This document shows, piece after piece, positions 1 to 9,658 of a stretch of 33,981 bases of DNA. Source of the stretch: Clostridia bacterium (GTDB taxonomy: Bacteria > Bacillota > Clostridia > Christensenellales > Christensenellaceae). Where the stretch lies: contig JAAUYQ010000036.1 of assembly GCA_014805015.1 (NCBI GenBank), positions 44,000 through 77,980 on the forward strand. Direction: 5' to 3'. Under the pieces are notes generated by a model. The model saw only the letters and a program-made list of their open reading frames with translations. It ran no database searches and was not told the DNA's origin. Each line of letters starts with the position of its first letter. Within the stretch, counting starts at the first letter, position 1. The translations under genes and the position numbers were made by a program.

Positions 1-2
1 CG

Positions 3-461
3 TACCTGGAAGAGCTGGGTGCGGTGGCGGCAGAGACCGATCCGCCGCAGAGCTGCGGCCGTCCTGCAGTCGACATATTACTGGCAGAAAAACAGGCAGA
101 AGCGGCAGCCGCCGGGATCACCATGGAGATTGATCCGTTCGAACTGCCGGAAAGGGTGCCCGACGATCTTGATCTGTGCATCATCTTTGCCAATGCGCTT
201 GACAACGCGATCGCAGCTTGCAAGGAGGCTCCAGGCGAAAAGAGAATTGAAGTGCACTGCCAGCGCGTGCAGAATCTGATGTCTGTGCAGTTCATCAATA
301 GCTGCGCTCCTGGAATCCAGCCGCAGCCTGGAATCGGGCTGGGCAATATCCAGTGTGCCGCGCAGAAGTACTACGGGGACTGTCTGCTTCGGATCGAGGA
401 CGGCAAAGCAGTCCTGGTGGTGCTTCTCGTCAGTTCAGAGCGGTTCTGCAACCATTCGTGA
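3..461 (+). CDS. GHKL-type sensor histidine kinase, C-terminal part (5' end outside window)
   Basis: The reading frame is open from the window edge, so the N-terminal membrane sensor is missing. What remains is the dimerisation/ATP-binding end of an AgrC-like quorum or peptide sensor kinase. Visible landmarks are a VDILLAEKQAEAAAAGI segment, which corresponds to the family's usual D-x-LL-x-x-K region after the phospho-acceptor helix, an N-box (FANALDNAIAAC) and a G-box (GIGLGNI). The GHKL ATPase is expected to autophosphorylate and pass phosphate to a LytTR-type response regulator; that partner is not visible here. The gene ends in TGA and is followed about 70 bases later by a rightward hypothetical gene. 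Family assignment is confident; the ligand cannot be told. Confidence 0.85.
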   Translation, partial: YLEELGAVAAETDPPQSCGRPAVDILLAEKQAEAAAAGITMEIDPFELPERVPDDLDLCIIFANALDNAIAACKEAPGEKRIEVHCQRVQNLMSVQFINSCAPGIQPQPGIGLGNIQCAAQKYYGDCLLRIEDGKAVLVVLLVSSERFCNHS

Positions 462-530
462 CATTTCGCTTGAGAGCGGCGCTGCGGGCCGCTACGCTGA
501 GCACAGAAATCCGAAAGAGAGGTAGAAACC

Positions 531-1070
531 ATGTCATCGATTTCTGGAATCAGCGCAGCGCAGAGCGCTCCCGCGGCAGCGAGCGGGGTGCACCGCAGCG
601 AAAATCCGGCTCCAGGTGAGCAGAATGCAGTCCGGGAGAAGCCGGCAGAGTTTAGGCATGAGACACCGCAGTCGCCCGGCCGATACTGGCTCGAGGCGGG
701 AGCGGCAGGAGCTTCGCTGCGATTTGAGCCGCCCACAACCAGCGCGGCTTCTGCGGAGAAGCAGATAGAGGCTTCGCCGGCACCGGAAGTGGAATCCGGC
801 CCCAGGCGTCAGGCTGCAGGTGACCCTGATAACGTGCCGACAAAAGAGGCCCGTCCGGAGCGGGAAGAAAGCCTCATGCGCTGCTCCACAGACGATGTGG
901 ACCGGGAGATTGAGCAGCTGCGCAGCCGTGTGCAGATGCTCGAGAGACAGGCGGCAGGGCAGGCCGAAGATGATGCGGGCAGGGAACTTGAAGCGGCAAA
1001 GCGGGAACTTGAGATGAAGGATAATGACGCGTACCGCCGGCAGCACGCTCAGTTCACCGACCTTGGCTGA
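531..1070 (+). CDS. Hypothetical coiled-coil protein
   Basis: This is a 179-residue soluble protein of unknown function. An AGAGGT ribosome binding site precedes the ATG. The first 110 residues are low complexity, rich in Ala, Pro, Glu and Ser. Residues about 120-170 form a charged heptad-like helix (from DDVDREIEQLRSRVQMLERQ onward) that should make a coiled coil. No signal peptide or membrane segment is seen. A short motif beginning GRYWLE followed by an FEPP stretch and a Cys just before the helix resembles small uncharacterised Clostridia proteins, but I cannot attach a function. It follows the kinase gene in the same direction and is closed by a hairpin about 25 bases after the stop, so it is probably the last gene of that transcript. 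Confidence 0.6.
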   Translation: MSSISGISAAQSAPAAASGVHRSENPAPGEQNAVREKPAEFRHETPQSPGRYWLEAGAAGASLRFEPPTTSAASAEKQIEASPAPEVESGPRRQAAGDPDNVPTKEARPEREESLMRCSTDDVDREIEQLRSRVQMLERQAAGQAEDDAGRELEAAKRELEMKDNDAYRRQHAQFTDLG

Positions 1071-1093
1071 AGACGATATCGCGGAAACATACG

Positions 1094-1117
1094 AAAACCC
1101 TGCTGCGGCGGGGTTTT
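1094..1117 (+). terminator. Hairpin terminator after the hypothetical gene
   Basis: A 10-bp stem, AAAACCC(U)GC pairing with GC(G)GGGTTTT including one wobble pair, encloses a TGCG loop. The four T of the 3' arm lie inside the stem and are followed by GCTGT, so the U-tract is short. It lies 24 bases after the stop codon, where an intrinsic terminator would be expected. Confidence 0.55.
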
Positions 1118-1317
1118 GCTGTATGCTGACGGCCGCGTCTGCCTCTGCACATCGTTTCCGTGCATCTGCCGCGAGAAGCCACTCATTGCGTTTCGCTGCC
1201 GGTCCGGAGAGGGCGCACGTGCCGGCGTCCGGAATGACGCCTGAAGCCGGCTCTTCAGCCTGTCCAAAGCGGCCGGTGCGGTCATGATTCTGACTCGGCC
1301 AAAAGCGGTCCGCATAT

Positions 1318-1346
1318 TTGGCAAGAAGCCGGAATTGCATTAAGAT
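1318..1346 (+). promoter_or_regulatory. Sigma-A-type promoter of yebC
   Basis: A TTGGCA -35 element at 1318-1323 and a TAAGAT -10 element at 1341-1346 are separated by exactly 17 bases. Predicted transcription start is near 1353, which is also the first base of a 13-bp hairpin. Confidence 0.6.
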
Positions 1347-1352
1347 GTTACG

Positions 1353-1381
1353 TTAGGTGCGGCCCATCGGGCCGTGCCTAA
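1353..1381 (+). promoter_or_regulatory. 5'-leader hairpin upstream of yebC
   Basis: TTAGGTGCGGCCC pairs over 13 bp (two G-U wobbles) with GGGCCGTGCCTAA around an ATC loop. No U-tract follows, so it does not look like a terminator. It sits at the predicted transcript 5' end, 30 bases before the yebC start codon, where it may protect the mRNA end or affect initiation. The role is inferred. Confidence 0.5.
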
Positions 1382-1411
1382 ATCTGAATGCACAATTGAG
1401 GTGAAGTCTTT

Positions 1412-2143
1412 ATGTCGGGACACTCCAAGTGGTCTACGATCAAGAACAAAAAAGGCAAGGCGGATGCCGCGCGCGGCAAGGTATTCACAAAGATAGGCCG
1501 TGAGCTGGTCGTGGCGGTCAAACTGGGCGGACCCGATCCAGCATCCAATTCACGTCTGCGCGACGTGATCGCCAAGGCCAAGGCGAACAATATGCCGAAC
1601 GACAATATTCAGCGCTCCATCAAGAAAGCCTCAGGAGAGCTCTCAAACGTGGAGTATACAGAGCTTGTCTACGAGGGCTACGGAGTCGGCGGTGTGGCAG
1701 TCATTGTCTCGGCTATGACTGACAACAAGAACCGCACAGTCAGTGATGTCCGGCATGCGTTTGATAAACACGGCGGCAGCATGGGCAACAGCGGCAGTGT
1801 GGCCTGGATGTTCGACAAAAAGGGTGTGCTGGTCATTGACGAGACTGCCGGCGAAGAGGATGCCGTCATGGAAGCCGTGCTTGAGGCCGGCGCCGAAGAT
1901 TTCTCCTATGAAGACGGAGTATACGAGATTCTCACCAGTCCCGAGGACTTCTCTGCAGTCCGTGAGGCGCTTGAGGCCCAGGGCTTTGAATTCCTGTCTG
2001 CGGAACTCGACATGGTGCCGCAGAACACCATTGCGCTCGACGAATCGCAGAGCGCCAAGTTCATGAAAATGATAGACGCGCTCGAGGACAACGATGATGT
2101 CCAGAATGTTTATCATAACGCCGAGCTCGCTGATGTGGAATAA
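1412..2143 (+). CDS. yebC: YebC/PmpR-family translation/transcription factor
   Basis: The 243-residue product matches full-length YebC (TACO1-like) proteins. The N-terminus, [18 protein letters not shown], is the family signature, followed by the conserved [19 protein letters not shown] and [17 protein letters not shown] stretches. YebC proteins were long annotated as DNA-binding regulators. More recent work on the family links YebC2/TACO1 to helping ribosomes through proline-rich stretches; which applies here is not decided by sequence. A GAGGTGA ribosome binding site lies 9 bases before the ATG. It is the first gene after its own promoter and hairpin leader, and is followed 9 bases later by a DUF1622 membrane protein gene, so the two are probably co-transcribed. 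Confidence 0.95.
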   Translation: MSGHSKWSTIKNKKGKADAARGKVFTKIGRELVVAVKLGGPDPASNSRLRDVIAKAKANNMPNDNIQRSIKKASGELSNVEYTELVYEGYGVGGVAVIVSAMTDNKNRTVSDVRHAFDKHGGSMGNSGSVAWMFDKKGVLVIDETAGEEDAVMEAVLEAGAEDFSYEDGVYEILTSPEDFSAVREALEAQGFEFLSAELDMVPQNTIALDESQSAKFMKMIDALEDNDDVQNVYHNAELADVE

Positions 2144-2152
2144 GTGAAATAG

Positions 2153-2566
2153 ATGGAAATGTTTCAGGAGACGATGGACTACATTTCGCTGTTCATCTGT
2201 CTTTTTTCTATTTTCGTACTTTGCTGGGGCGTGGTGCGCTGCATCTTCGATTTCTTCCGTGGAGAATTCCGCCCAAAGAGCCTGCGGGAAGGAATCGCTT
2301 TTCTGATTCAGGGCAAGAACGCCCTGGGATTCTACATACTGCTCAGTCTGGAAATTCTGATCGTAGCCGATATTATTGATTCGATTGTGAAGCCGACCTG
2401 GGAGGATATCGGCCGGCTGGCTGTGATCGTCGTGATCCGGACCTTCATTTCGCATTTCCTTAATAAGGAACTGGCCGAGGGAGATGAGCAGCTGGCGCGG
2501 GAGCGCGAGAACGCTGAGCGGGAAGCCCAGGGAAAGAGCACGATGCCTGCAGACGGCAGCAGATAG
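2153..2566 (+). CDS. DUF1622 family membrane protein
   Basis: A 137-residue integral membrane protein. Hydrophobic segments run at about residues 9-30, 60-80 and 85-105. The conserved core ILLSLEILIVADIIDSI, followed by the PTWEDIGRLAVIVVIRTFISHFL stretch, is characteristic of DUF1622. The C-terminal 30 residues are charged and likely cytoplasmic. Function is unknown for the family. The gene starts 9 bases after the yebC stop; the ribosome binding site is weak (GGAATAAGTGA), so translation may be coupled to yebC. A second in-frame ATG two codons later is an equally possible start. Confidence 0.8.
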   Translation: MEMFQETMDYISLFICLFSIFVLCWGVVRCIFDFFRGEFRPKSLREGIAFLIQGKNALGFYILLSLEILIVADIIDSIVKPTWEDIGRLAVIVVIRTFISHFLNKELAEGDEQLARERENAEREAQGKSTMPADGSR

Positions 2567-2606
2567 CTTCAGGCAGCCGCAAGCGGCGGGGAAGAGAGGA
2601 TTACAC

Positions 2607-3851
2607 ATGGAAGAACTGGATGTGCGTTCAGCCGCGGCAGCAGCAAGGGAAGCAGCCGCAGCGATGGCGCAGCTCGGCACCTTTGCCAAGAACAGTATCC
2701 TGGTGAAGATGGCTGACGAAATCCACCGGGACCGCGACTATATTCTGCAGGAAAATGCCGCGGATGTGGAGCAGGCCAGGGCGGCCGGCCGTCCGGAATC
2801 GCTGATTGACCGCCTGCGTCTGGATCCGGCGCGCATTGAGCAGATCGCTCAGGGGTGTCTTGATGTAGCAGCGCTGCCGGATCCCGTCGGCGAGACGGTA
2901 CACGGGGAAATGCGCCCCAACGGTCTGCAGATTATCAAACGCCGGGTACCGATCGGCGTGATCGGCATTATCTATGAGTCGCGGCCGAATGTGACAGCGG
3001 ACGCCGCGTCTCTCTGCATCAAGTCCGGCAACAGCGTGGTCCTCAAGGGCGGCAGCGATGCAGTGCGGTCTAACCTGGCGATCGCGGAAGCCATGGTCCG
3101 CGGCGGCGAGGCGGCCGGCATGCCGGTCGGCGCCCTGTCCATGATCGGAGATGTCAGCCGCGAAGCGACGACCGAGATGATGAAGATGAACGGTCTGATC
3201 GATGTGCTGATTCCGCGCGGCGGCTCCGGTCTTATCCAGACTGTAGTGCAGAACGCCACTGTGCCGGTCATCGAGACCGGCACCGGAAACTGTCATATCT
3301 TCGTGGACAAGACAGCCCATCTCGACATGGCAGTGGATATTGTTGTCAATGCCAAGACCTCACGTCCCGGAGTCTGCAATGCAGCGGAGAGTCTGCTGGT
3401 GCACAAGGACATCGCCAAGGACTTCCTGCCGGTCGTTTTTGATGCGCTCACGAATGCCGGCGTGGAGATCCGCGGCTGCGAGCTGTGCCAGAGGTACGGA
3501 GCCAAGCCGGCCACGGAAGACGACATGGCCCGTGAGTACCTGGATCTCATCATCTCGGTCAAGGTGGTGGACGGTATTGACGAGGCGATCGATCATATCA
3601 ACAGGTACGGGACAGGGCACAGTGAGGCTATTATCACCGACTCCTATACGAACAGCCGCCGGTTCCAGGATGAAGTGGACGCAGCAGCAGTCTACGTTAA
3701 CGCCTCAACGAGGTTCACAGACGGATTTGAGTTTGGCTTTGGGGCCGAAATCGGCATCTCCACGCAAAGGCTGCACGCCCGCGGGCCGCTCGGACTTGCG
3801 GATCTGACGACGATGAAGTATCTGATCGAGGGCAACGGTCAGGTGAGATAG
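2607..3851 (+). CDS. proA: Glutamate-5-semialdehyde dehydrogenase (gamma-glutamyl phosphate reductase)
   Basis: ProA reduces gamma-glutamyl phosphate to glutamate-5-semialdehyde with NADPH, the second step of proline synthesis in the cytoplasm. The 414-residue product has the usual length. Visible marks include the IGVIGIIYESRPNVT region, the NSVVLKGGSDA cofactor-fold stretch, the catalytic cysteine in SRPGVCNAAESLL and the C-terminal FGFGAEIGISTQRLHARGP. The ATG at 2607 is preceded by GAGAGGA at a good distance and gives the family's usual N-terminus; an upstream in-frame start would overlap the DUF1622 gene. The usual partner proB (glutamate 5-kinase) is not adjacent. The gene stops at the very edge of a perfect palindromic terminator. 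Confidence 0.96.
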   Translation: MEELDVRSAAAAAREAAAAMAQLGTFAKNSILVKMADEIHRDRDYILQENAADVEQARAAGRPESLIDRLRLDPARIEQIAQGCLDVAALPDPVGETVHGEMRPNGLQIIKRRVPIGVIGIIYESRPNVTADAASLCIKSGNSVVLKGGSDAVRSNLAIAEAMVRGGEAAGMPVGALSMIGDVSREATTEMMKMNGLIDVLIPRGGSGLIQTVVQNATVPVIETGTGNCHIFVDKTAHLDMAVDIVVNAKTSRPGVCNAAESLLVHKDIAKDFLPVVFDALTNAGVEIRGCELCQRYGAKPATEDDMAREYLDLIISVKVVDGIDEAIDHINRYGTGHSEAIITDSYTNSRRFQDEVDAAAVYVNASTRFTDGFEFGFGAEIGISTQRLHARGPLGLADLTTMKYLIEGNGQVR

Positions 3852-3889
3852 ACAATCAAAAAAGGCCCGGCCGGGCCTTTTTTGATTGT
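3852..3889. terminator. Bidirectional palindromic terminator between proA and malQ
   Basis: The 38 bases form a perfect palindrome: ACAATCAAAAAAGGCCCGG is exactly complementary to the following 19 bases. The GGCCCGG/CCGGGCC core is flanked by A6 and T6, so each strand has a GC hairpin followed by a U-run. It begins one base after the proA stop and ends 15 bases before the malQ stop, serving both convergent genes. Confidence 0.93.
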
Positions 3890-3904
3890 GCGGATTTCCT
3901 GAGA

Positions 3905-5482
3905 TCAGTGATCAGCCGGACGGTCCTCCCACTGCAGTTCCGTGTTGCCGCGGCCGGAAAGACGCGTCAGACGGCGCAGCCGGCTGAGGATTTCCGAAGT
4001 CAGCTCGCCGGGCAGCATGCGCCATTTCCAGTTGCCCATGGGCACGGAAGGGGTGTTCATCCGCGCCCAGGAGCCGAGGTTCATCAGGTCCTGGGCAGGT
4101 GTCACGCAGCACTCGGCCACGCTCAGCATTGCTTCGCGGACAAACCGCCAGGCAACGGTCTCATCGTCGACTGGTCCTACGTACTGCCTGACCCAGTCCT
4201 TTTTGCGCTCTGTGATGCCTTCATACCAGCCGCGCGTGGTGTCGTTGTCGTGGGTGCCGGTGTAGACGGCACAGTTCGGTACGTACTCATAGGGCAGATC
4301 GGAACTCGGCGGATCAGCCCAGGCAAGCTGCAGGACCTGCGTGCCGGCGAAACCAGTGTAGTTGAGCAGTTCCTTGACCGCTGGCGTTATGTAGCCAAGA
4401 TCCTCAGCTATAATAGGAAGCTTCCTGATCTTTGCCCGCAGCGCATCGATGAGGGCCTTGCCCGGGCCCGCTTCCCAGTGACCGCTCAGTGGGGTCTTGC
4501 CTGCCGGCACGACAAAATAGGACTCGATGCCGCGGAAATGGTCAAAGCGCAGGAAATCATACAGCGAGAGATCGTGGCTGACCCGCTGCACCCACCATTC
4601 GTAGCCGTGATCTGCCATGTATTTCCAGTTGTAGAGCGGATTTCCCCAGGCCTGGCCTTCTTTGCACAGCGCGTCTGCCGGCACGCCGGCCGTGGTGCCG
4701 TCCTGCATGAGCATCTGCGGGTGTGCCCAGCTTTCACAGGAGTCCGGGGCCACGTAGATCGGCATGTCCCCAATAATCTGAATGCCCAGACGATTGGCAT
4801 ATGTTTTCAGCTCAAACCACTGCCGGTTGTACAGGTACTGTGTGAATTTGACCGTCTCCACTTCTGCCGCGAGCTGCAGCGCCAGAGTTTTGACGGCCTG
4901 CGGGTCTCTCTCGCGGATCGGTGTCGGCCAGTTCAGGTATGAGACATCTCCGAAATGCGTATGGAAAGACTCAAACAGGGCATAGTCTTCCAGCCAGTAG
5001 GATTCTTTTTCCTTGAATAGCGCAAACTCTTCCCGGTAGCGGCTGATGCCGCGGTCCGCTGCCTTGCGCAGCAGCGTTGGGCGCAGCCTGTGATTGAGAC
5101 CGAAATCCGCCTCGCAGGAGTTGGAGCCGCCCTGGGTCATGAAAGCGTCCAGGTCTTCCGGATCAAGCAGGCCGTCATGCACCAGCAGGGAGAGATCGAT
5201 AAAGGCCGGATTGCCGGCAAAGGCACTGGTGCTCTGGTAAGGACTGTCCCCGTAGCCAGGCGGATTGCACGGCAGGACCTGCCAGTAGATCTGCTCAGCG
5301 CTGTGCATGCTGTCGAGAAAACTGTAGGCTTCGCTCCCGAGGGTGCCGATACCGAACGGTCCCGGCAGGGAAGATACGTGCAGAAGGATTCCGCTTCCGC
5401 GTTTCATGTTTTTTCGGGCAGGGATGCGCCGCCAGTGGACGGTGAGGAACTGCCCTTCACTCCTTTCTGTCGATTCCGGCAT
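3905..5482 (-). CDS. malQ: 4-alpha-glucanotransferase (amylomaltase)
   Basis: MalQ (GH77) moves alpha-1,4-glucan segments between maltodextrins, in the cytoplasm. Family motifs are clear: SGILLHVSSLPGPFGIGTLG near the N-terminus, LRFDHFRGIESYF with the nucleophile Asp, IIAEDLGYI with the acid/base Glu, and YTGTHDNDTTRGW. From the ATG at 5482 the protein is 525 residues and has an AGAGGA ribosome binding site 6 bases upstream, starting 26 bases after the argH stop. Homology suggests an alternative start at 5407 (MKRGSGILLH, 500 residues), the typical family N-terminus, but no ribosome binding site precedes it. I keep the upstream start with that caution. Position after argH suggests co-transcription. 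Confidence 0.93.
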   Translation of the reverse strand: MPESTERSEGQFLTVHWRRIPARKNMKRGSGILLHVSSLPGPFGIGTLGSEAYSFLDSMHSAEQIYWQVLPCNPPGYGDSPYQSTSAFAGNPAFIDLSLLVHDGLLDPEDLDAFMTQGGSNSCEADFGLNHRLRPTLLRKAADRGISRYREEFALFKEKESYWLEDYALFESFHTHFGDVSYLNWPTPIRERDPQAVKTLALQLAAEVETVKFTQYLYNRQWFELKTYANRLGIQIIGDMPIYVAPDSCESWAHPQMLMQDGTTAGVPADALCKEGQAWGNPLYNWKYMADHGYEWWVQRVSHDLSLYDFLRFDHFRGIESYFVVPAGKTPLSGHWEAGPGKALIDALRAKIRKLPIIAEDLGYITPAVKELLNYTGFAGTQVLQLAWADPPSSDLPYEYVPNCAVYTGTHDNDTTRGWYEGITERKKDWVRQYVGPVDDETVAWRFVREAMLSVAECCVTPAQDLMNLGSWARMNTPSVPMGNWKWRMLPGELTSEILSRLRRLTRLSGRGNTELQWEDRPADH

Positions 5483-5508
5483 CCTGAATCCTCTGACTGC
5501 GAGGTCTC

Positions 5509-6900
<1,392 letters not shown>

Positions 6901-6927
6901 AGGTCCCTCCTTTGCAGCGGCACACTC

Positions 6928-6952
6928 AAAAAGGCATGCCCTGCGGCATGCC
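6928..6952 (-). terminator. Terminator-like hairpin between argG and argH
   Basis: On the minus strand GGCATGCC pairs with a second GGCATGCC (8 bp, GCAG loop) and is followed by TTTTT. This is a compact intrinsic terminator about 10 bases after the argG stop and 27 bases before the argH start. It may lower argH and malQ expression relative to argG. Confidence 0.65.
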
Positions 6953-6961
6953 CCTGCAGTT

Positions 6962-8185
6962 TCAGCTGTCTTTTCGGCCGCGGAGCGCCTGGGCCCTGAT
7001 TCTGAGCGGGAGACTGTACAGCGTGATAAACCCGGCGGCGTCCTTGTGATCGTAGACGTCGTCCGCACTGAATGTCGCGTATTCCTCCTGGTAGAGGGAA
7101 TAGGGCGACCTGATGCCGACGTGCGTGCAGTTTCCTTTGTACAGCTTGAGCCGAACCGTGCCGGTCACCGTTTCCTGCGTCTTGGTGACGAACGCGCTCA
7201 GGGCTTCTCGGAGCGGCGAATACCACATGCCGTCATAGACGAGATCAGCGAACTTCTGGGCAACCAGTTCCTTGTAATGCATCGTGGCTTTGTCGAGAGT
7301 GATCATCTCGAGGGCCTTATGCGCTGTGTACAGGATGCGTCCGCCGGGGTTCTCGTAGACCCCGCGGCTCTTCATGCCAACCAGCCGGTTCTCGACCAGG
7401 TCATCCACACCGACGCCGTTTTCGGCGCCCAGCTCATTGACACGGGTCAGTAGCTCCACTGCACCGAGCTTTTTGCCGTCTACGCTGACCGGAATGCCCT
7501 TCTCAAATCCAATTTCGCAGTACGTGACGCGGTCCGGCGCCTGCTCAGGCGTGTTGCAGATCATCAGCAGGTCTTCCCTGGGTTCGTTCCAGGGGTCCTC
7601 GAGATCTGAGCCTTCGTGAGACAGATGCCATATGTTGCGGTCGCGGCTGTAGTTGTTTTCCTTGGTCACCGGTACTTCTATACCGTGTCTGGCCGCATAT
7701 TCAATCTCTTCCTCGCGGCTCCGGATGTCCCAGATCCGCCAGGGTGCGATAATGGGCATGTCCGGCGCAAATGCCCTGATCGTGGTTTCAAACCGGACCT
7801 GATCGTTGCCTTTGCCGGTCGCACCGTGACAGATGGCTTCTGCACCCTCGCGCTCAGCGATCTCCACGAGACGTCTGGCGATGAGAGGCCGGGCGAAGGC
7901 AGTTCCGAGCAGGTAGACGCCCTCGTACTCCGCGCCGGCCTGCAGGGTCGGCCAGATAAAATCCTCGACAAAGGGCTTTGTGAGGTCTTCAACGAAAACC
8001 TTCGAAGCACCGCTCGCCAGACCCTTTTTCACCAGGCCGTCCGTTTCTTTGCCCTGACCGACGTCGCCGCAGACAGCGATGATCTCTTCGGCTCCGTACG
8101 TTTCTTTGAGCCAGGGAATGATCACCGAAGTGTCCAGACCGCCTGAATATGCCAGGACGATCTTTTTGTACTGCTTTTCATCCAT
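6962..8185 (-). CDS. argG: Argininosuccinate synthase
   Basis: ArgG joins citrulline and aspartate using ATP to make argininosuccinate. The 407-residue protein has the P-loop pyrophosphatase motif AYSGGLDTS at residues about 12-20, then [16 protein letters not shown] and the [17 protein letters not shown] stretch, all typical. The ATG at 8185 is taken as the start: AGGAGG lies 11 bases upstream. An in-frame GTG seven codons earlier would place that ribosome binding site inside the gene. Transcription starts from a good promoter at 8229-8257. No earlier arginine genes (argB, C, D, F, J) are in the window, so only the last two steps are encoded here. Confidence 0.97.
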   Translation of the reverse strand: MDEKQYKKIVLAYSGGLDTSVIIPWLKETYGAEEIIAVCGDVGQGKETDGLVKKGLASGASKVFVEDLTKPFVEDFIWPTLQAGAEYEGVYLLGTAFARPLIARRLVEIAEREGAEAICHGATGKGNDQVRFETTIRAFAPDMPIIAPWRIWDIRSREEEIEYAARHGIEVPVTKENNYSRDRNIWHLSHEGSDLEDPWNEPREDLLMICNTPEQAPDRVTYCEIGFEKGIPVSVDGKKLGAVELLTRVNELGAENGVGVDDLVENRLVGMKSRGVYENPGGRILYTAHKALEMITLDKATMHYKELVAQKFADLVYDGMWYSPLREALSAFVTKTQETVTGTVRLKLYKGNCTHVGIRSPYSLYQEEYATFSADDVYDHKDAAGFITLYSLPLRIRAQALRGRKDS

Positions 8186-8228
8186 CTGTATCGCAACCTC
8201 CTGCACTGCTTATGACTTGTTCTTTGCC

Positions 8229-8257
8229 ACTATACACGCAGGCGTAAGCCAAAACAA
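8229..8257 (-). promoter_or_regulatory. Promoter of argG
   Basis: On the minus strand, TTGTTT (8257-8252) and TATAGT (8234-8229) are separated by 17 bases. The predicted start near 8222 gives a leader of about 37 bases that includes the AGGAGG site. I do not see a convincing ArgR box. Confidence 0.6.
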
Positions 8258-8459
8258 GCCGGCGGGGCTGTATCGCCGGCGGACGCCGTGGTATGATGGG
8301 ACTGCAGTTTAAGGCGCCGGCCGCGCCAAATCCTTTCTCAAAGAGCGGCCGGCTGGGAATGATGCAGCGGACCTACGGCGGCCGCATACCGGCGTTCAGA
8401 TTTTCCAAAGGTAGTATATTCTGTTTTCGAAGATGCTTTATCGCGTAAAGCGCAGATTT

Positions 8460-8488
8460 TTGCGGCATGTTCGCTGGTGTGGGATAAT
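8460..8488 (+). promoter_or_regulatory. Promoter of the ruvCAB-queA operon
   Basis: TTGCGG (8460-8465) and GATAAT (8483-8488) are separated by 17 bases. The predicted start is near 8495, about 34 bases before the ruvC ATG. Confidence 0.55.
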
Positions 8489-8528
8489 GGGCGCGAGTCC
8501 GTCTGCCTGCTAGAAAGAGACTCTGCAT

Positions 8529-9032
8529 ATGAGAATCATGGGAATTGACCCCGGTCTGGCGATAGTGGGTTACGGCGTTCTTGACGTGAACAGCCGGGGA
8601 GGCCTCACGCTCATAGATTTCGGTACGATTCTGACCTATCCAAAAGACCGGCTGCCGGTGCGGCTTCTGAATGTGGCAGCCGGTATGCGTGAGCTGACAG
8701 GCAAGTTTCAGCCGGACTGCATTGCCTTTGAGGAGCTGTTCTTCACCAAGAACGTGACGACCGGTATCAATGTCGCCCAGGCGCGCGGCGCCGCGCTGCT
8801 GGCTGCGGCCGAATACACAGAGTCGCTCTATGAATACACGCCGATGCAGGTCAAACAGGCCGTGACCGGGTATGGCAAGGCAGACAAGAAGCAGGTGCAG
8901 ATGATGGTCTGCGCGATTCTGAATCTGTCAAAAATACCCCGTCCTGACGATGCCGCCGATGCAGTGGCGGTAGCCGTCTGCCATGCCAACATGCAGGGCA
9001 CGCGGGGACTCGCGGAGACCATGATCAAATAG
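8529..9032 (+). CDS. ruvC: Crossover junction endodeoxyribonuclease RuvC
   Basis: RuvC cuts Holliday junctions made during recombination and works with the RuvAB motor. The 167-residue protein shows the RNase-H-like active site: Asp7 in MGIDPGLAIVGYG, Glu in AFEELFFTKNV, and the C-terminal acidic pair in PDDAADAVAVAVCHA. The TPMQVKQAVTGYGKADKKQV stretch is also typical. A GAAAGAG site precedes the ATG. It is the first gene of a tight ruvC-ruvA-ruvB-queA operon, with 9 bases to ruvA. Confidence 0.97.
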   Translation: MRIMGIDPGLAIVGYGVLDVNSRGGLTLIDFGTILTYPKDRLPVRLLNVAAGMRELTGKFQPDCIAFEELFFTKNVTTGINVAQARGAALLAAAEYTESLYEYTPMQVKQAVTGYGKADKKQVQMMVCAILNLSKIPRPDDAADAVAVAVCHANMQGTRGLAETMIK

Positions 9033-9041
9033 GAGGAATGC

Positions 9042-9647
9042 ATGTTCGACTACCTTTCAGGCCGGGTGGCGGCCGTGGCGGCAGGTCACGTTGTGATCGA
9101 CGTCGGCGGTGTCGGTTTCGAGGTCATCGCCGACGCGCAGACACTCGGGAGCGTGCATATGGGAGAGCAGTGCCGTCTGTATACGCTGCTCCGCCTGAGC
9201 GACGAGCGGCTCATTCTCTACGGTTTTCTTGAGGAGCGGCAGCGCGATCTGTTCCTCAAGCTTACAGCAGTCTCCGGCGTGGGTCCGAAGCTGGCGATTG
9301 CGGTGCTCTCGGCCCTCAATCCGGATGCGCTGGTGAGCGCGGTGGTCACGGAAGATGCGCAGGCCTTCCAGGCGGTTCCCGGCGTCGGCCGCAAGACGGC
9401 ACAGCGGCTGCTCCTGGAGCTGCGCGAGAAAGTGGACTTCAGTGAGGCGGGCGATCTCGCTGAGGCAGCTGCCTCCCTGCTGGCTGCCGGCGCGCAGGAT
9501 GCGGCCTCGCAGGCAGTGGAGGCACTCGAAGGACTTGGCTACGGACATGCGGAGGCCATCAAGGCAGTGGCCGCGGTGCGCAGTCTGGGCGACACGCCCG
9601 AGGAGCTCGTGAAGTTTGCGCTCAAGCGCTTTGGACCGAAAGGCTGA
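9042..9647 (+). CDS. ruvA: Holliday junction branch migration protein RuvA
   Basis: RuvA binds four-way junctions as a tetramer and loads the RuvB motor. The 201-residue protein has the N-terminal OB-fold (residues 1-65), two helix-hairpin-helix motifs ([14 protein letters not shown] and [16 protein letters not shown]) and the small C-terminal RuvB-binding domain ([16 protein letters not shown]). AGGAGGA lies just before the ATG. It sits between ruvC and ruvB with 9- and 11-base gaps. Confidence 0.97.
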   Translation: MFDYLSGRVAAVAAGHVVIDVGGVGFEVIADAQTLGSVHMGEQCRLYTLLRLSDERLILYGFLEERQRDLFLKLTAVSGVGPKLAIAVLSALNPDALVSAVVTEDAQAFQAVPGVGRKTAQRLLLELREKVDFSEAGDLAEAAASLLAAGAQDAASQAVEALEGLGYGHAEAIKAVAAVRSLGDTPEELVKFALKRFGPKG

Positions 9648-9658
9648 GGAGGACGCAG

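Larger units (their letters stand above)
1071..1411. other. Intergenic region before yebC
   Basis: This stretch of about 340 bases has no convincing gene. It holds the terminator at 1094-1117, then about 200 bases of GC-rich sequence in which I see only short imperfect hairpins. The yebC promoter (1318-1346) and a 5'-leader hairpin (1353-1381) follow. Confidence 0.6.
8186..8528. other. Divergent intergenic region argG / ruvC
   Basis: About 340 bases between divergent genes. The left end carries the argG promoter and the right end the ruvC promoter. A small hairpin (GCTTTA-TCGCG-TAAAGC, 8435-8451) followed by a T5 run at 8457-8461 lies just before the ruvC -35. The middle 150 bases are GC-rich and I see nothing definite in them. 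Confidence 0.55.

Noticed and set aside
1643..2689. A 348-residue minus-strand frame across yebC, DUF1622 and proA
   Set aside because: It spans three well-supported genes on the other strand and has no family features.
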